Shown here piece after piece: positions 54,325 to 63,874 of a stretch of DNA of 64,000 nt. Source of the DNA: Pedobacter nototheniae (GTDB lineage: Bacteria; Bacteroidota; Bacteroidia; Sphingobacteriales; Sphingobacteriaceae); the NCBI RefSeq assembly GCF_004335085.1, contig NZ_RQRS01000005.1, positions 163,746 through 227,745 on the forward strand, written 5' to 3'. The notes beneath the pieces were generated by a model that saw only the letters and a program-made list of their open reading frames with translations, did not search any database and had not been told where the DNA came from. The stretch's first letter is position 1, and each line of letters begins with the position of its first letter. Made by a program: the position numbers and the translations under genes.

Positions 54325-54705
54325 TAATGGTTGATACGTCTATATTGATAGATTACTTTCGTAAAAAAGACAAATCAAAAACTAAGCTCTTTAGTTTATC
54401 CCAAAAATTTGAAAACTTATGCATTTCGAGCATAACAGAATTTGAAATTTATACTGGTGCAAGTGGCGAACAACTGGATTTTTGGAAAATGATGTTATCC
54501 AATTTTATAACTTTTCCATTTGATAGTGATGCTGCATTAGTTGCAGTGAAAATTCAAAACAAATTAAAAAAATTAAGAAAAGTTATTGATAAGGCCGATT
54601 TATTTATTGCTGCAATTGCCGTAAATCATAATTTTAACTTTCGATACCCTAAATCAAAAACATTTTAATAATATTGAAGACTTGAAATTACTCAATGTTG
54701 ATTAG
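54309..54705 (+). pseudogene. VapC-like PIN-domain toxin, frameshifted near the C-terminus
   Basis: The frame from 54309 has the PIN acids (MVDTSILID; SSITEFEIYTG; KADLFIAAIAV). After NHNFN it turns into FRYPKSKTF and stops at 54668. From about 54640, the frame one base over reads FDTLNQKHFNNIEDLKLLNVD to a stop at 54703-54705, which is the normal PIN C-terminus. One extra base or two missing bases near 54639 would explain this. The final conserved region is lost, so the toxin is probably inactive, unless this is a sequencing error. Confidence 0.78.
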
Positions 54706-54707
54706 TT

Positions 54708-55775
54708 ATGAAGTCCATTTTCACAAAGTCAATAATAACATTTGTACTCACTCTACTAATCTTTTTATTCGGTTTATCTCCTTCACTCGTCCAAAAATAT
54801 TACTCTACAGGTTTTTATCCATACATATCTTCGGCGTTAAGATTTATATCTTCCATATTTCCTTTTGCCATAGGCGATATTATTTACGCCTTACTTATTG
54901 GATTTGCAGTTTATAAAATTGTTAAATTCTTTAAAAACAGGAAGAGACTAAAAGGTCAAAACAGGTTTATAGTTCCACTGAAAGTACTTAACTTTTTTCT
55001 GATTCTTTATATTCTCTTCAAAATTGTTTGGGGGCTTAATTACAGTCGCCCAAGTGTAGCACAAGAATTAGGCATTGGAAATAAGAAGTATAATGTTAAA
55101 GAATTGGTTTTACTTGGCAATTACTTCATAAAGAAAACAAATGCATTAAAACTACAAACAACCAAAACCCCTACTTACACGGTAAAAGATTTAGCAACAA
55201 AATCTGCAGCCGCTTATGCCTTGATGGAGAATAGAAATAAAGTTTTCAACTACCAAAACCCTTCTGTTAAGGCCGTTTTAAGTTCGTGGTTAACCAGCAA
55301 AATGGGTGTTGAAGGTTATTATGCGCCGTTATCTGGCGAAGCAAATATTAACACAAGTCTTCCAGATTTTGTTAAACCTTATGTTACCTGCCATGAAATT
55401 GGTCATCAACTGGGTATAGCTTATGAAGATGAAGCCAATTTATTAGGCTATTTAACCGCAGCCCATAGTCCGGATTTAAATTTCCAGTACTCTGCCAATT
55501 ACGAAATGTTACGTTATATTTTATTCGAAATCAGGATGAAATCTCCTGAAGATTATAAAGCACTTTACAACAAACTTTTGCCACAGGTTTTAGCCGATTT
55601 TAAAACAGAAAAAGAATTTTGGCGTAAATACAATGGCGAAATGTTCGGTTATATGGATGCCGCATTCGATCGTTTTTTAAAACTCAACAACCAGAAAAAA
55701 GGGATTGATAGCTACCAGGATATTGTAATTTGGCTTTGGAACATACACAGTAAAAAGTTAACAGTTGTTAATTAG
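54708..55775 (+). CDS. DUF3810 membrane metallopeptidase-like protein
   Basis: 355 residues: three N-terminal membrane helices (about 8-25, 43-65, 88-108) and a soluble domain holding the zinc-protease motif TCHEIGHQLG (about 228), with Glu nearby in EDEAN. This is the DUF3810 layout common in Bacteroidota. A peptidase role is inferred from HExxH; the substrate is unknown. It starts two bases after the shifted toxin end. Confidence 0.82.
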   Translation: MKSIFTKSIITFVLTLLIFLFGLSPSLVQKYYSTGFYPYISSALRFISSIFPFAIGDIIYALLIGFAVYKIVKFFKNRKRLKGQNRFIVPLKVLNFFLILYILFKIVWGLNYSRPSVAQELGIGNKKYNVKELVLLGNYFIKKTNALKLQTTKTPTYTVKDLATKSAAAYALMENRNKVFNYQNPSVKAVLSSWLTSKMGVEGYYAPLSGEANINTSLPDFVKPYVTCHEIGHQLGIAYEDEANLLGYLTAAHSPDLNFQYSANYEMLRYILFEIRMKSPEDYKALYNKLLPQVLADFKTEKEFWRKYNGEMFGYMDAAFDRFLKLNNQKKGIDSYQDIVIWLWNIHSKKLTVVN

Positions 55776-55821
55776 CCGTTTAAATAACTGCAAACTAAAA
55801 ACTTTTAACTGAAAACCCTAA

Positions 55822-56403
55822 TTAACCATGAATGGCTTCTTTAGTGCCGAAACTCTGAATTAATTCTCCTTCAAAATCCAACCACTCCTTCCAACGTTTA
55901 TCCACATCAACATCAGTACTATATTTACGGGCAAAGTTTAAAAATGTAGTATAATGTCCAGCTTCGGATACCATTAGTTCATGATAAAATTTAGCCAGTT
56001 CCTGATCTTTAATATTTAACGATAATACCCTGAAACGCTCGCAGCTTCTGGCTTCAATCATTGCTGCAAATAAAAGTCTATCAATAAAAGCCATATTGCG
56101 GCTTCCATCCTTCTTACTAAACTTAACCAGGCGCCCAACATAATCATCTTTACGCTCGCGGCTCAAAGTATAACCACGTTGCTTTATAATTTCAATAACC
56201 ATTTGAAAATGCTGCATTTCCTCAATGGCAATCGCCGTTAGTTCATCAACTAAATCCTGATGTTCAGAATTTTGCGTAATTAAAGTAATAGCATTGCTTG
56301 CCGCCTTTTGTTCACACCATGCATGATCGGATAAAATTTCTTCTAAGTTAGATTCAGCAATATTTGCCCAACGCGGGTCTGTTAATAATTTTAATCCTAG
56401 CAT
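55822..56403 (-). CDS. miaE: tRNA-(ms2io6A)-hydroxylase (MiaE-like)
   Basis: 193 residues of the ferritin-like di-iron fold. The ligand motifs are SDHAWCEQKAAS, IEEMQHFQMV (ExxH), MIEARSCERF and VSEAGHYTTFL (ExxH). These match MiaE, which hydroxylates the modified adenosine at tRNA position 37. It is convergent with the DUF3810 gene. Confidence 0.9.
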   Translation of the reverse strand: MLGLKLLTDPRWANIAESNLEEILSDHAWCEQKAASNAITLITQNSEHQDLVDELTAIAIEEMQHFQMVIEIIKQRGYTLSRERKDDYVGRLVKFSKKDGSRNMAFIDRLLFAAMIEARSCERFRVLSLNIKDQELAKFYHELMVSEAGHYTTFLNFARKYSTDVDVDKRWKEWLDFEGELIQSFGTKEAIHG

Positions 56404-56498
56404 GGTTATTTAAAAATTCAAAGTCCAAAATTAGAAATAATCGGCACGCTTTTAAAATTGTGTGCTAAAAACAGCTTATTTTGCAGAAATTTTTAAGC

Positions 56499-57737
56499 AT
56501 GAACCCTAAAAGAATATTAATAATTGGATTAGTTTGGCCCGAACCAACATCATCGGCAGCTGGAACCAGAATGATTCAGCTAATTAATTTATTCTTATCC
56601 GCAGGTTTCGAAATTGTATTTGCATCAGCGGCTTCTAAAAGTGATTTTAGTTTTAATCTAAAAAGTATTGGCGTAACGGAAAGAGAAATTAAACTAAACG
56701 ACGAAAGCTTTAATACTTTTTTAAAAGAGATTAACCCGCAAATAGTGATGTTTGATCGTTTTATGATTGAAGAACAATACGGCTGGAGGGTACAGCAGGA
56801 ATGCCCAGATGCTTTAAAACTATTGGATACAGAAGATTTACATGCTTTAAGGCACGCCCGACAAGAACAGGCGAAGAAAAACGAAACAAAACCAATAAAT
56901 ATATTTACAGATATGGCGAAGCGTGAAATTGCTTCCATATTGCGTTGCGATTTATCTTTAATAATCTCTAAAGTTGAGATGGACATCCTTTTAAATCAAT
57001 TTAATGTTGATCCATCCTTAATTTATTACCTTCCATTTTTGGAGGAAGAGCTTACACCGGAAAGCACTAAAAGTTGGAAAGCATTTGAAGATCGTGAAGG
57101 TTTTGTATTTATCGGCAACTTTTTGCACGAACCGAATTGGCATACCGTTCAGTTTATCAAAACGCAAATTTGGCCTCAATTAAAGAAAAAGCTTCCTGGT
57201 GTAACCATGAATATTTATGGTGCTTACCCATCTCAAAAAGTACTTCAGCTAAATAATAAGCAGGATAAGTTTTACGTACACGGTCGTGCCGAAGATGCTA
57301 GAGCAACTATTTCAAAACATAAAGTATTGCTTGCCCCTATTCAGTTTGGTGCTGGTGTAAAAGGCAAATTTGTTGATGCTATGCAAGTTGGTACCCCATC
57401 TATTACTACAACAGTTGGTGCCGAGGCAATGAGAGAGAATTTAGATTGGAATGGATTTATTGAAGATGATCCTGAACTTTTTATTCAGCAAGCTGTAGAG
57501 CTGTATCAAAATAAAAACAGCTGGCTACAAGCACAACAAAATGGTATTAAACTGCTAAACGAACATTATGCTAAAGGAAAATTTGAAAACCTATTTGCAG
57601 AAAAGGTTCAGGCTTTAATGCATAACTTAAACAACCACCGCCAGCATAATTTTATTGGGCAAATATTACAACACCACAGCTTGCAAAGCACAAAATATAT
57701 GTCGCTATGGATTGAAGAAAAGAATAAAAACAAGTAA
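56499..57737 (+). CDS. Glycosyltransferase (GT4-like)
   Basis: 412 residues from MNPKRILIIG, chosen because the Rossmann strand starts there. SSAAGTRMIQL (acceptor side), FVFIGNFLHEPNWHTVQF and the C-terminal LLAPIQFGAGVKGKFVDAMQVGTPSITTTVGAEAM form the donor site of GT4-type enzymes. Donor and acceptor sugars are unknown. No other surface-glycan genes lie nearby. Confidence 0.85.
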   Translation: MNPKRILIIGLVWPEPTSSAAGTRMIQLINLFLSAGFEIVFASAASKSDFSFNLKSIGVTEREIKLNDESFNTFLKEINPQIVMFDRFMIEEQYGWRVQQECPDALKLLDTEDLHALRHARQEQAKKNETKPINIFTDMAKREIASILRCDLSLIISKVEMDILLNQFNVDPSLIYYLPFLEEELTPESTKSWKAFEDREGFVFIGNFLHEPNWHTVQFIKTQIWPQLKKKLPGVTMNIYGAYPSQKVLQLNNKQDKFYVHGRAEDARATISKHKVLLAPIQFGAGVKGKFVDAMQVGTPSITTTVGAEAMRENLDWNGFIEDDPELFIQQAVELYQNKNSWLQAQQNGIKLLNEHYAKGKFENLFAEKVQALMHNLNNHRQHNFIGQILQHHSLQSTKYMSLWIEEKNKNK

Positions 57738-57795
57738 ATCTTCAATCCTGACAACATTACAACATTCTACCCCTTAAAACCTTATAACAATGTTG

Positions 57796-57803
57796 TAAAT
57801 TTG
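57796..57803 (+). promoter_or_regulatory. Possible -7 element of hscA
   Basis: TAAATTTG matches TAnnTTTG exactly and ends six bases before the hscA ATG. If used, the transcript would be nearly leaderless. I see no matching TTTG at -33. Confidence 0.3.
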
Positions 57804-57809
57804 CCACCT

Positions 57810-59666
57810 ATGGCAAAAATATCAATCAACCTGGCCACAGGTTCGTTTCAAAAAGAAGAAATTATAGTCGGTATAGATTTAGGTACAACCAATAGTTTGG
57901 TGGCTTTTATCAATCCGGATAAAAACCCACAAGTGATAAACGATACCGGTAAAGGGCTTTTAGTGCCTTCGGTGGTATATTTTAACAGCCAAAGTGAAGC
58001 CATTGTTGGTAACGAAGCCAAAGAGTTTTTAACAACAGACCCTGCCAATACAATTTTCTCTGTAAAGCGTTTGCTAGGTCGTTCTTATAAAGACGTTGCA
58101 GAACATAAAGACATTTTCTCTTATAAAATAATTGATGACGATACCGATGCCCTTGTAAAAATTCAAGCCGGAAATCGTTTCTACACACCTATTGAGCTTT
58201 CAGCAGAAATTTTAAAAGAATTAAAAGCTAGAGCAGAGCATGCCCTAAAAACACCTGTAAACCGTGCAGTAATTACCGTGCCTGCTTACTTTAATGATAG
58301 CCAACGCCAAGCCACACGTGATGCTGGTAAGCTTGCCGGTTTAGATGTAATGCGGATTGTTAACGAGCCAACAGCAGCAAGTTTAGCTTATGGAATTGGT
58401 TTAGATCCATCACAACAAAAAACAATTGCCGTATACGATTTAGGTGGCGGTACTTTTGATGTTTCTATTCTTCAAATTCAAAATGGAATCTTCGAAGTTT
58501 TAGCTACCAATGGTAATACCTATTTAGGTGGTGATGATTTTGATAGGGCTATTTTAAACTACTGGTTTGATAAAAATAACCTAAATGCATCTGAAGTTGC
58601 CCAAAACAATATTTTAATGCAAACATTGCGCTTACAAGCAGAAGCCGCAAAAAAAGCGTTATCAACACAAAACTTATACAATGAGCAAGTTGGCGAAATA
58701 TGGTGCACGCTAGATAAACAAACCTTTGAGCAATTAATTTCTGCCAAGGTAGAAGAAACCATTACCGCTTGTAAAAATGCTTTAACTGATGCTGGTTTAA
58801 GTGCTACTGATATAGATGAAGTAATTTTAGTTGGCGGCTCTACCCGTACGCCTTTTGTTAAGCAACAGGTAGAAAATTTCTTTGGTAAAAAACCTCAGGA
58901 TAATATCAATCCTGATGAAGTTGTTGCCCTTGGTGCTGCAATTCAGGCTGATGTTTTAGCAGGAAACCGTTCTGATATTTTATTGCTTGATGTTACACCA
59001 CTTTCTTTAGGTATTGAAACTATGGGTGGCTTAATGGATACCATTATTGCCAGAAACAGTAAAGTACCAACTAAGGCTGGCAGGCAATATACCACTTCTA
59101 TTGATGGACAAGTAAACATGAAAATTTCTGTTTTTCAAGGGGAGCGAGATTTGGTAAAGGAGAACCGTAAACTTGCGGAGTTTGATTTAAAAGGCATTCC
59201 TGCGATGCCTGCCGGCTTACCTAAAGTAGATATTAACTTTTTACTTAATGCAGATGGCATTTTAACTGTACAGGCAATTGAACTTCGCTCAGGTGTAAAA
59301 CAGGAAATTGAAATTACACCAAGCTACGGTTTAAGTGATGATACGGTAGAAAAAATGTTAATTGATAGCATTACACACGCAAAAAGCGACGTAGAGCAAC
59401 GTATGCTGATTGAAGCGCGTAGCGAAGGCGAGCAATTGCTTTACACCGCAGAGCGCTTTATAGAAAAACATGCTGAACACTTAACAGAAGCAGAAATTAC
59501 GGATACCAAAACCCATATAGAGTCGCTTAGAACAGCTTTGGCAACTGCCGAAAAAGATAATATCCTTAAAAAAGCGGATGAATTAAATGAATTTACCCGT
59601 CCTTTTGCTGAGCGTGTTATGGATGCAGCCATATCTACCGCTATGAAGGGCAAGAAAATAGAATAA
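57810..59666 (+). CDS. hscA: HscA-like Hsp70 chaperone
   Basis: 618 residues from [29 protein letters not shown]. The phosphate-1 motif GIDLGTTNS sits about 20 residues further in than in DnaK, as in Hsc[23 protein letters not shown] and [12 protein letters not shown] complete the ATPase, followed by a substrate domain (about 385-510) and lid. It works with IscU in Fe-S cluster transfer. No hscB/iscU is adjacent; iscX and fdx lie elsewhere in the window. Confidence 0.9.
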   Translation: MAKISINLATGSFQKEEIIVGIDLGTTNSLVAFINPDKNPQVINDTGKGLLVPSVVYFNSQSEAIVGNEAKEFLTTDPANTIFSVKRLLGRSYKDVAEHKDIFSYKIIDDDTDALVKIQAGNRFYTPIELSAEILKELKARAEHALKTPVNRAVITVPAYFNDSQRQATRDAGKLAGLDVMRIVNEPTAASLAYGIGLDPSQQKTIAVYDLGGGTFDVSILQIQNGIFEVLATNGNTYLGGDDFDRAILNYWFDKNNLNASEVAQNNILMQTLRLQAEAAKKALSTQNLYNEQVGEIWCTLDKQTFEQLISAKVEETITACKNALTDAGLSATDIDEVILVGGSTRTPFVKQQVENFFGKKPQDNINPDEVVALGAAIQADVLAGNRSDILLLDVTPLSLGIETMGGLMDTIIARNSKVPTKAGRQYTTSIDGQVNMKISVFQGERDLVKENRKLAEFDLKGIPAMPAGLPKVDINFLLNADGILTVQAIELRSGVKQEIEITPSYGLSDDTVEKMLIDSITHAKSDVEQRMLIEARSEGEQLLYTAERFIEKHAEHLTEAEITDTKTHIESLRTALATAEKDNILKKADELNEFTRPFAERVMDAAISTAMKGKKIE

Positions 59667-59855
59667 AATCCTTAAGAAGAGGGTCGTTATTATAAGGTAC
59701 GAGGCAATTTTAAAGCGTTAGAAAGTAAAATCCGTCGTTATAAAATTGCTCCGTTCCTATAAATGATAATTATTCCCTTTGAGGAAATTATCAGCAAGTT
59801 TCGGATTTTATAGCTGCCCTGCACTGCAGATATTTGTACTATAAAATTTAAGCTA
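59667..59855. other. Intergenic gap between hscA and the Ada-like gene
   Basis: It holds a small inverted pair, TGATAATT and AATTATCA (about 59762-59791), which may end hscA. Nothing else was found. Confidence 0.3.
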
Positions 59856-60704
59856 ATGAATGAGCAGGAACAAATTAATTACAATCGCATTGCAAGTGCC
59901 ATCGATTATATTAAAACAAACTTTAAAGCGCAACCTAATTTAGATGAGGTTGCTGAAAAAGTACACCTCAGTCCTTTTCACTTTCAGCGTTTATTTAGTG
60001 AATGGGCAGGTACAAGCCCCAAAAAATTTCTTCAATATATTAGTGTAGAGCATGCTAAGAAAATTTTAAGCGATACACAAAGTACCTTATTTGATACTGC
60101 TTATGAAACCGGACTTTCGGGTACGAGTAGATTGCATGATCTTTTTGTAAATATTGAAGGCATGACCCCTGCTGAATATAAAAACGGAGGCAAAAACCTG
60201 AGTATAAATTACAGTTATGCCGAAAGTCCTTTTGGAAATATAATTGTAGCAGCTACCAGTAAAGGCATTTGTTATATGGCTTTTAACGAATTTGAAGAAC
60301 GAGGCCTGGAAGATTTAAAAATGAAATTCCCTAATGCTTCATTTAATAGAAAACTCGACCTGCTACAGCAAAATGCCTTGTTTATTTTTCAGAACGACTG
60401 GAGTAAGTTGCATGAAGTAAAGCTCCATTTAAAAGGAACTGATTTTCAGCTTAAGGTTTGGGAAACGCTATTAAAAATCCCTATGGGTAGGCTTTCTACT
60501 TATGGATCAATTGCTAAAAAGTTAGATAACCCAAATGCATCACGGGCTGTTGGTACGGCTATAGGCAGCAATCCTATTGCTTTTTTAATTCCATGCCACA
60601 GGGTTATACAATCTACAGGTCATTTTGGTGGTTATATGTGGGGTAATACCCGAAAAACCGCCATTATAGGATGGGAAAATGCACAAACGTTACCATCAAT
60701 TTAA
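59856..60704 (+). CDS. AraC-MGMT fusion (Ada without N-terminal domain)
   Basis: 282 residues: an AraC helix-turn-helix domain (about 5-105; LDEVAEKVHLSPFHFQRLF) and an O6-methylguanine methyltransferase domain (about 115-280) with acceptor Cys247 in IPCHRVIQ. The Ada N-terminal zinc domain is missing, and a separate small gene of that type begins just downstream. It probably repairs O6-alkylguanine and regulates the alkylation response. A similar AraC-Ogt layout is found in other bacteria. Confidence 0.92.
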   Translation: MNEQEQINYNRIASAIDYIKTNFKAQPNLDEVAEKVHLSPFHFQRLFSEWAGTSPKKFLQYISVEHAKKILSDTQSTLFDTAYETGLSGTSRLHDLFVNIEGMTPAEYKNGGKNLSINYSYAESPFGNIIVAATSKGICYMAFNEFEERGLEDLKMKFPNASFNRKLDLLQQNALFIFQNDWSKLHEVKLHLKGTDFQLKVWETLLKIPMGRLSTYGSIAKKLDNPNASRAVGTAIGSNPIAFLIPCHRVIQSTGHFGGYMWGNTRKTAIIGWENAQTLPSI

Positions 60705-60714
60705 GTGCTTGATC

Positions 60715-60960
60715 GTGATTTTACACAAAAAAATCTCTGCAATAGAATTACAAAATGCCATTAAGCGAAAACAGATTTGCTATGGTGGAAATTTAAAATT
60801 AAAGATTTACGGAACTTTGCATTGCAAATCGGGCAAGAGAATGAATATGTTAAATAGGGTTTTCTTTTCATCAGAAACGGAAGCACTTCAAAATGGATTT
60901 CGCCCTTGCGGTAACTGTATGCCTGCAAAATATCAAAATTGGAAGAATGGATTTATTTAA
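60715..60960 (+). CDS. Stand-alone Ada-type zinc-binding domain protein
   Basis: 81 residues from a GTG start at 60715; the frame is also open back to an ATG at 60679 inside the Ada-like gene. The sequence GGNLKLKIYGTLHC...NRVFFSSETEAL...GFRPCGNC is the Ada metal-binding fold. Three Cys (37, 65, 68) match zinc ligands, but the acceptor Cys (position of E. coli Cys38) is Gly33. It therefore may not take methyl groups. It overlaps alkB by 14 bases. Confidence 0.78.
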   Translation: MILHKKISAIELQNAIKRKQICYGGNLKLKIYGTLHCKSGKRMNMLNRVFFSSETEALQNGFRPCGNCMPAKYQNWKNGFI

Positions 60961-61555
60961 CAACAACAAAACTGAAGATATTAACCTGCTGCCAGAGGAT
61001 GGTACTGTAAATTACTACGGCAGGTTGTTTAATATAGCAGAAGCCAATCATTATTATGATGTTTTGCTAAGCTCAATTGAATGGAAAAACGATGAGGCAA
61101 TTATTTTTGGTAAGCACATTTTAACCAAACGCAAGGTGGCTTGGTATGGCGAAAAGCCTTTTGAATATACCTACTCCAACACTACAAAACAGGCCTTACC
61201 GTGGACTAATGAATTGCTTGAATTAAAATTAAAAATTGAGCAGCGAACTGGTGAAACCTTTAACTCTTGCCTGCTTAATTTATACCACAGTGGTGATGAA
61301 GGAATGGCGTGGCATAGTGATGGAGAAAAAGATTTAAAGAAAAATGGTGCCATTGGTTCAGTAAGTTTTGGTGCTGAGCGTAAGTTTGCTTTTAAACATA
61401 AAGTGAATAAAAAAACCATTTCATTAGTGTTAGAGCATGGAAGTTTATTGGTAATGAAGGGTACTACACAAACCCATTGGCTACATCGTTTACCCCCCAC
61501 TAAAACAATTAATAAGCCTAGAATTAACCTAACTTTCAGAACAATTGTGGGCTAG
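60947..61555 (+). CDS. alkB: AlkB-like Fe(II)/2-oxoglutarate dioxygenase
   Basis: 202 residues from MDLFNNNKTED, overlapping the zinc-domain gene by 14 bases. The double-stranded beta-helix has the iron triad HSD (WHSDGEKDL) and His in THWLHRLP, with the 2-oxoglutarate Arg in PRINLTFR. ALPWTNELLELK and FNSCLLNLYHSGDEGMAWHSD match AlkB. It removes alkyl groups from 1-meA/3-meC. It is the third gene of the alkylation-repair operon. Confidence 0.92.
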   Translation: MDLFNNNKTEDINLLPEDGTVNYYGRLFNIAEANHYYDVLLSSIEWKNDEAIIFGKHILTKRKVAWYGEKPFEYTYSNTTKQALPWTNELLELKLKIEQRTGETFNSCLLNLYHSGDEGMAWHSDGEKDLKKNGAIGSVSFGAERKFAFKHKVNKKTISLVLEHGSLLVMKGTTQTHWLHRLPPTKTINKPRINLTFRTIVG

Positions 61556-62084
61556 CAATTGTGTAAGGTCATTTTTTTTAGGGAGGCGCTATGATGTGAA
61601 AAATTTCCTAATCTAAACAGGATTGAAACCCTTATTGAAACTAAGGTTAGAAACGAGTTATTTTTTTGGAAACCAATGTCAGTAGCTTTTGGCTCATGCA
61701 GGCTCGCCCTTTGCTAAATCCCGATAAAAAAATCGGGGATACGCTGTCGGTCTGGTTTATTTAACAAGAACAGCAAGAAATTTGTCAAATCAAAGGGCAC
61801 CAGCTTTGTATCTAAACAGGATTGAAACGGCATCCCGATTTTTCTATCGGGATATAGTGTAAAGCGTGGCTTCAATTGCCATATACACCGAAGCGTTCAT
61901 TTCCAAATTCTAATAATTAACAAAAATAATCAGCTCCTTGGCGAGAACAGGCAAAACTTAGGGTAAGGAACAGCAGCTATTAGATAATTATGCTCCTCAA
62001 CTTTTTATTTGACCCTAGCAATTGGCAGGCTGGTTTTATTTATGCCTAGATGTTTTAACTTTACCTAACCGAAAGCAAACTGTA
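61556..62084. repeat. Gene-free gap with 19-bp direct repeats and dispersed element copy B
   Basis: ATCTAAACAGGATTGAAAC occurs exactly at 61611-61629 and 61810-61828. Element copy B spans 61639-62028 and matches copy A (36561) at both ends. Inside it are GCCCTTTG/CAAAGGGC (61706-61713/61791-61798) and two ATCCCGAT-type hairpins (61718-61740 and 61832-61853). The gap is highly structured with no long open frame. Confidence 0.75.
61832..61853. terminator. ATCCCGAT hairpin in element copy B
   Basis: ATCCCGAT pairs exactly with ATCGGGAT around TTTTCT. The same core, with an extra G, occurs 110 bases earlier. It could stop transcription but is more likely part of the repeat. Confidence 0.4.
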
Positions 62085-62648
62085 ATGAAAGCCAAAAAGC
62101 TATTTAAAACAATTTTTATACTTCTGTTATCGTGGTTTGTATTGCATATTGTTTTTACAATTGTTGATGGCCTTAAACACTCGAATAACAAGGCAGATGT
62201 AGCCGTAATATTAGGGAATAAAGTAAATACTGATGGTACACTTTCTAACCGGTTAATGGAAAGAATGAACTGTGGGTTGGCACTTTACAAAGCCAAACAG
62301 GTTAAAAGCATTATTGTAAGTGGTGGATTAGGAAAAGAGGGATTTTATGAGGCAGAAAAGATGAAGGCATTTTTAATAACCCACAATGTACCAGCTGCTG
62401 TTATTACGGTTGATAACTATGGTGATAATACCTTAAAAACAGTACAAAACACATTGGCTTTAAGAGGCAAGCTTCACTTTAATAGCGTAATTGTGGTTTC
62501 TCAATATTACCACATTAGCAGAATTAAAATGCTTTTTAGAAAGAATGGTTTTAATAACTTGGGCAGTGCTAGTCCAAAATATTTCGAATGGCGAGATTTA
62601 TACTCCTTAATTCGTGAGTTTGCAGCGTATTACAAAGAACTAATTTAA
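62085..62648 (+). CDS. YdcF/SanA-like DUF218 membrane protein
   Basis: 187 residues from MKAKKLFKTIFILLLSWFVL, a single N-terminal anchor, followed by a DUF218 domain: VAVILGNKVNTDGTLSNRLMERM, SIIVSGGLGKEGFYEAEKM, NTLKTVQNTLAL and VVSQYYHISRIKMLF. The in-frame start at 62022 is rejected because it precedes the anchor with polar sequence. Relatives affect envelope permeability; chemistry is unknown. It starts a three-gene plus-strand unit. Confidence 0.85.
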   Translation: MKAKKLFKTIFILLLSWFVLHIVFTIVDGLKHSNNKADVAVILGNKVNTDGTLSNRLMERMNCGLALYKAKQVKSIIVSGGLGKEGFYEAEKMKAFLITHNVPAAVITVDNYGDNTLKTVQNTLALRGKLHFNSVIVVSQYYHISRIKMLFRKNGFNNLGSASPKYFEWRDLYSLIREFAAYYKELI

Positions 62649-62652
62649 AACC

Positions 62653-63285
62653 ATGAACATCAAAAAATCTTTATTACTGTTACTCCTTATTGCCTGCTCT
62701 TTTTATAGTTCTGCACAGAATTATATCTTCTTTTTACACAATAAATTTGCAGAAGATCATCCCCTTTCTGATGCTCATCCTGAATATGGAAAAACAGAAT
62801 ACCTGGAGATTTTAAATGAATTTAAGGCAAATGGTTTTCAAGTGATTAGTGAAAAAAGAGCTATAAATACCGATGTTGGCGCTTACAGTAAGAAAGTTGT
62901 TGCCCAAATAGATAGTTTATTAAAACTTGGGGTAAAACCCAATCATATTACAGTAATTGGCACATCAAAGGGTGGTTACATTGCTCAGTATGTTTCCAGC
63001 AATTTAAAAAACCCTGATGTTAACTTCGTTTTTATTGGTTGCTACCGTGATAAAGACCTTACTGCTTTTCCTGGAATTAACTATTGCGGTAATATTTTAA
63101 CCATTTATGAAAAAACAGATGAATTTGGTGTTTCTGCTATAAAAAGAAAAGAAACGACTAACCTTAAGATCAATAATTTTAAAGAAATTGAGTTAAATAC
63201 AGGGCTAAAGCATGGCTTTTTATTTAAACCTATGAAAGAGTGGATGTTGCCCGCCATGCAATGGGCAAAGCAAAACTACAAATAA
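62653..63285 (+). CDS. Secreted alpha/beta-hydrolase-like protein
   Basis: 210 residues with a signal peptide (LLLLLLIACSFYSSAQ). GTSKGG (Ser105) is a nucleophile elbow of GxSxG type, and LKHGFLF gives the likely catalytic His (about 190). The lid-free compact form resembles small serine esterases. The substrate is unknown. It begins four bases after the DUF218 gene. Confidence 0.72.
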   Translation: MNIKKSLLLLLLIACSFYSSAQNYIFFLHNKFAEDHPLSDAHPEYGKTEYLEILNEFKANGFQVISEKRAINTDVGAYSKKVVAQIDSLLKLGVKPNHITVIGTSKGGYIAQYVSSNLKNPDVNFVFIGCYRDKDLTAFPGINYCGNILTIYEKTDEFGVSAIKRKETTNLKINNFKEIELNTGLKHGFLFKPMKEWMLPAMQWAKQNYK

Positions 63286-63294
63286 CAATACAGC

Positions 63295-63855
63295 GTGATA
63301 CAGTATAAAACAGCCAACACGGAACAGGAGCTTTTAGCGATTTTAGATTTACAAAAGGCAAATTTAGGGACTAATTTAACTGCCGAAGAGGCAATGGAGC
63401 AAGGTTTTGTTACTGCCTACCATACCCTAGCCCAGTTAAATAAGCTTAATAATATTGAACCACATGTAGTTGCCAAGGATGGTGATAAGGTTGCGGCATA
63501 TGTTTTAACCATGACGGCTGAATCTAAGTTCGATCTTCCTATTTTAATTCCCATGTTTGAGATGTTTGCCTCAATTTCTTATCAAAACAAGCTTATTACG
63601 GATTATAATTACCTTGTTGTTGGGCAGGTTTGCGTAGATAAAGATTATCGTGGGCAAGGAATTTTTGATGAAGTATATCACGCTTACAAAAAACAATATC
63701 AAAATAAATTTGATTTCGCTATTACGGAGGTTGCAACCAAAAACCTAAGGTCGATGAAGGCACATAACAGAATAGGCTTTAAAGAAATTTATAGGTTTGT
63801 GGCTCCCGATGGAATCGAGTGGAGCATGGTACTGTGGGACTGGCGTAATATTTAA
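63295..63855 (+). CDS. GNAT family acetyltransferase
   Basis: 186 residues from a GTG start at 63295, nine bases after the hydrolase stop. VGQVCVDKDYRGQGIFDEVYHA contains the acetyl-CoA loop RGQGIF, and KNLRSMKAHNRIGFKEI is the C-terminal motif. The acceptor is unknown. It is the last gene before the IS end. Confidence 0.82.
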   Translation: MIQYKTANTEQELLAILDLQKANLGTNLTAEEAMEQGFVTAYHTLAQLNKLNNIEPHVVAKDGDKVAAYVLTMTAESKFDLPILIPMFEMFASISYQNKLITDYNYLVVGQVCVDKDYRGQGIFDEVYHAYKKQYQNKFDFAITEVATKNLRSMKAHNRIGFKEIYRFVAPDGIEWSMVLWDWRNI

Positions 63856-63874
63856 GCTTCAGTAGGTTCTATTA

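Noticed and set aside
61611..61828. CRISPR-like repeat (GGATTGAAAC ends)
   Set aside because: Only two copies, about 180 bases apart, no regular spacers and no cas genes in the window.
61556..62084. Integron attC-like site (GGTTTATTTAAC)
   Set aside because: No GTTRRRY/RYYYAAC pair at the right spacing, and no integrase or cassette.
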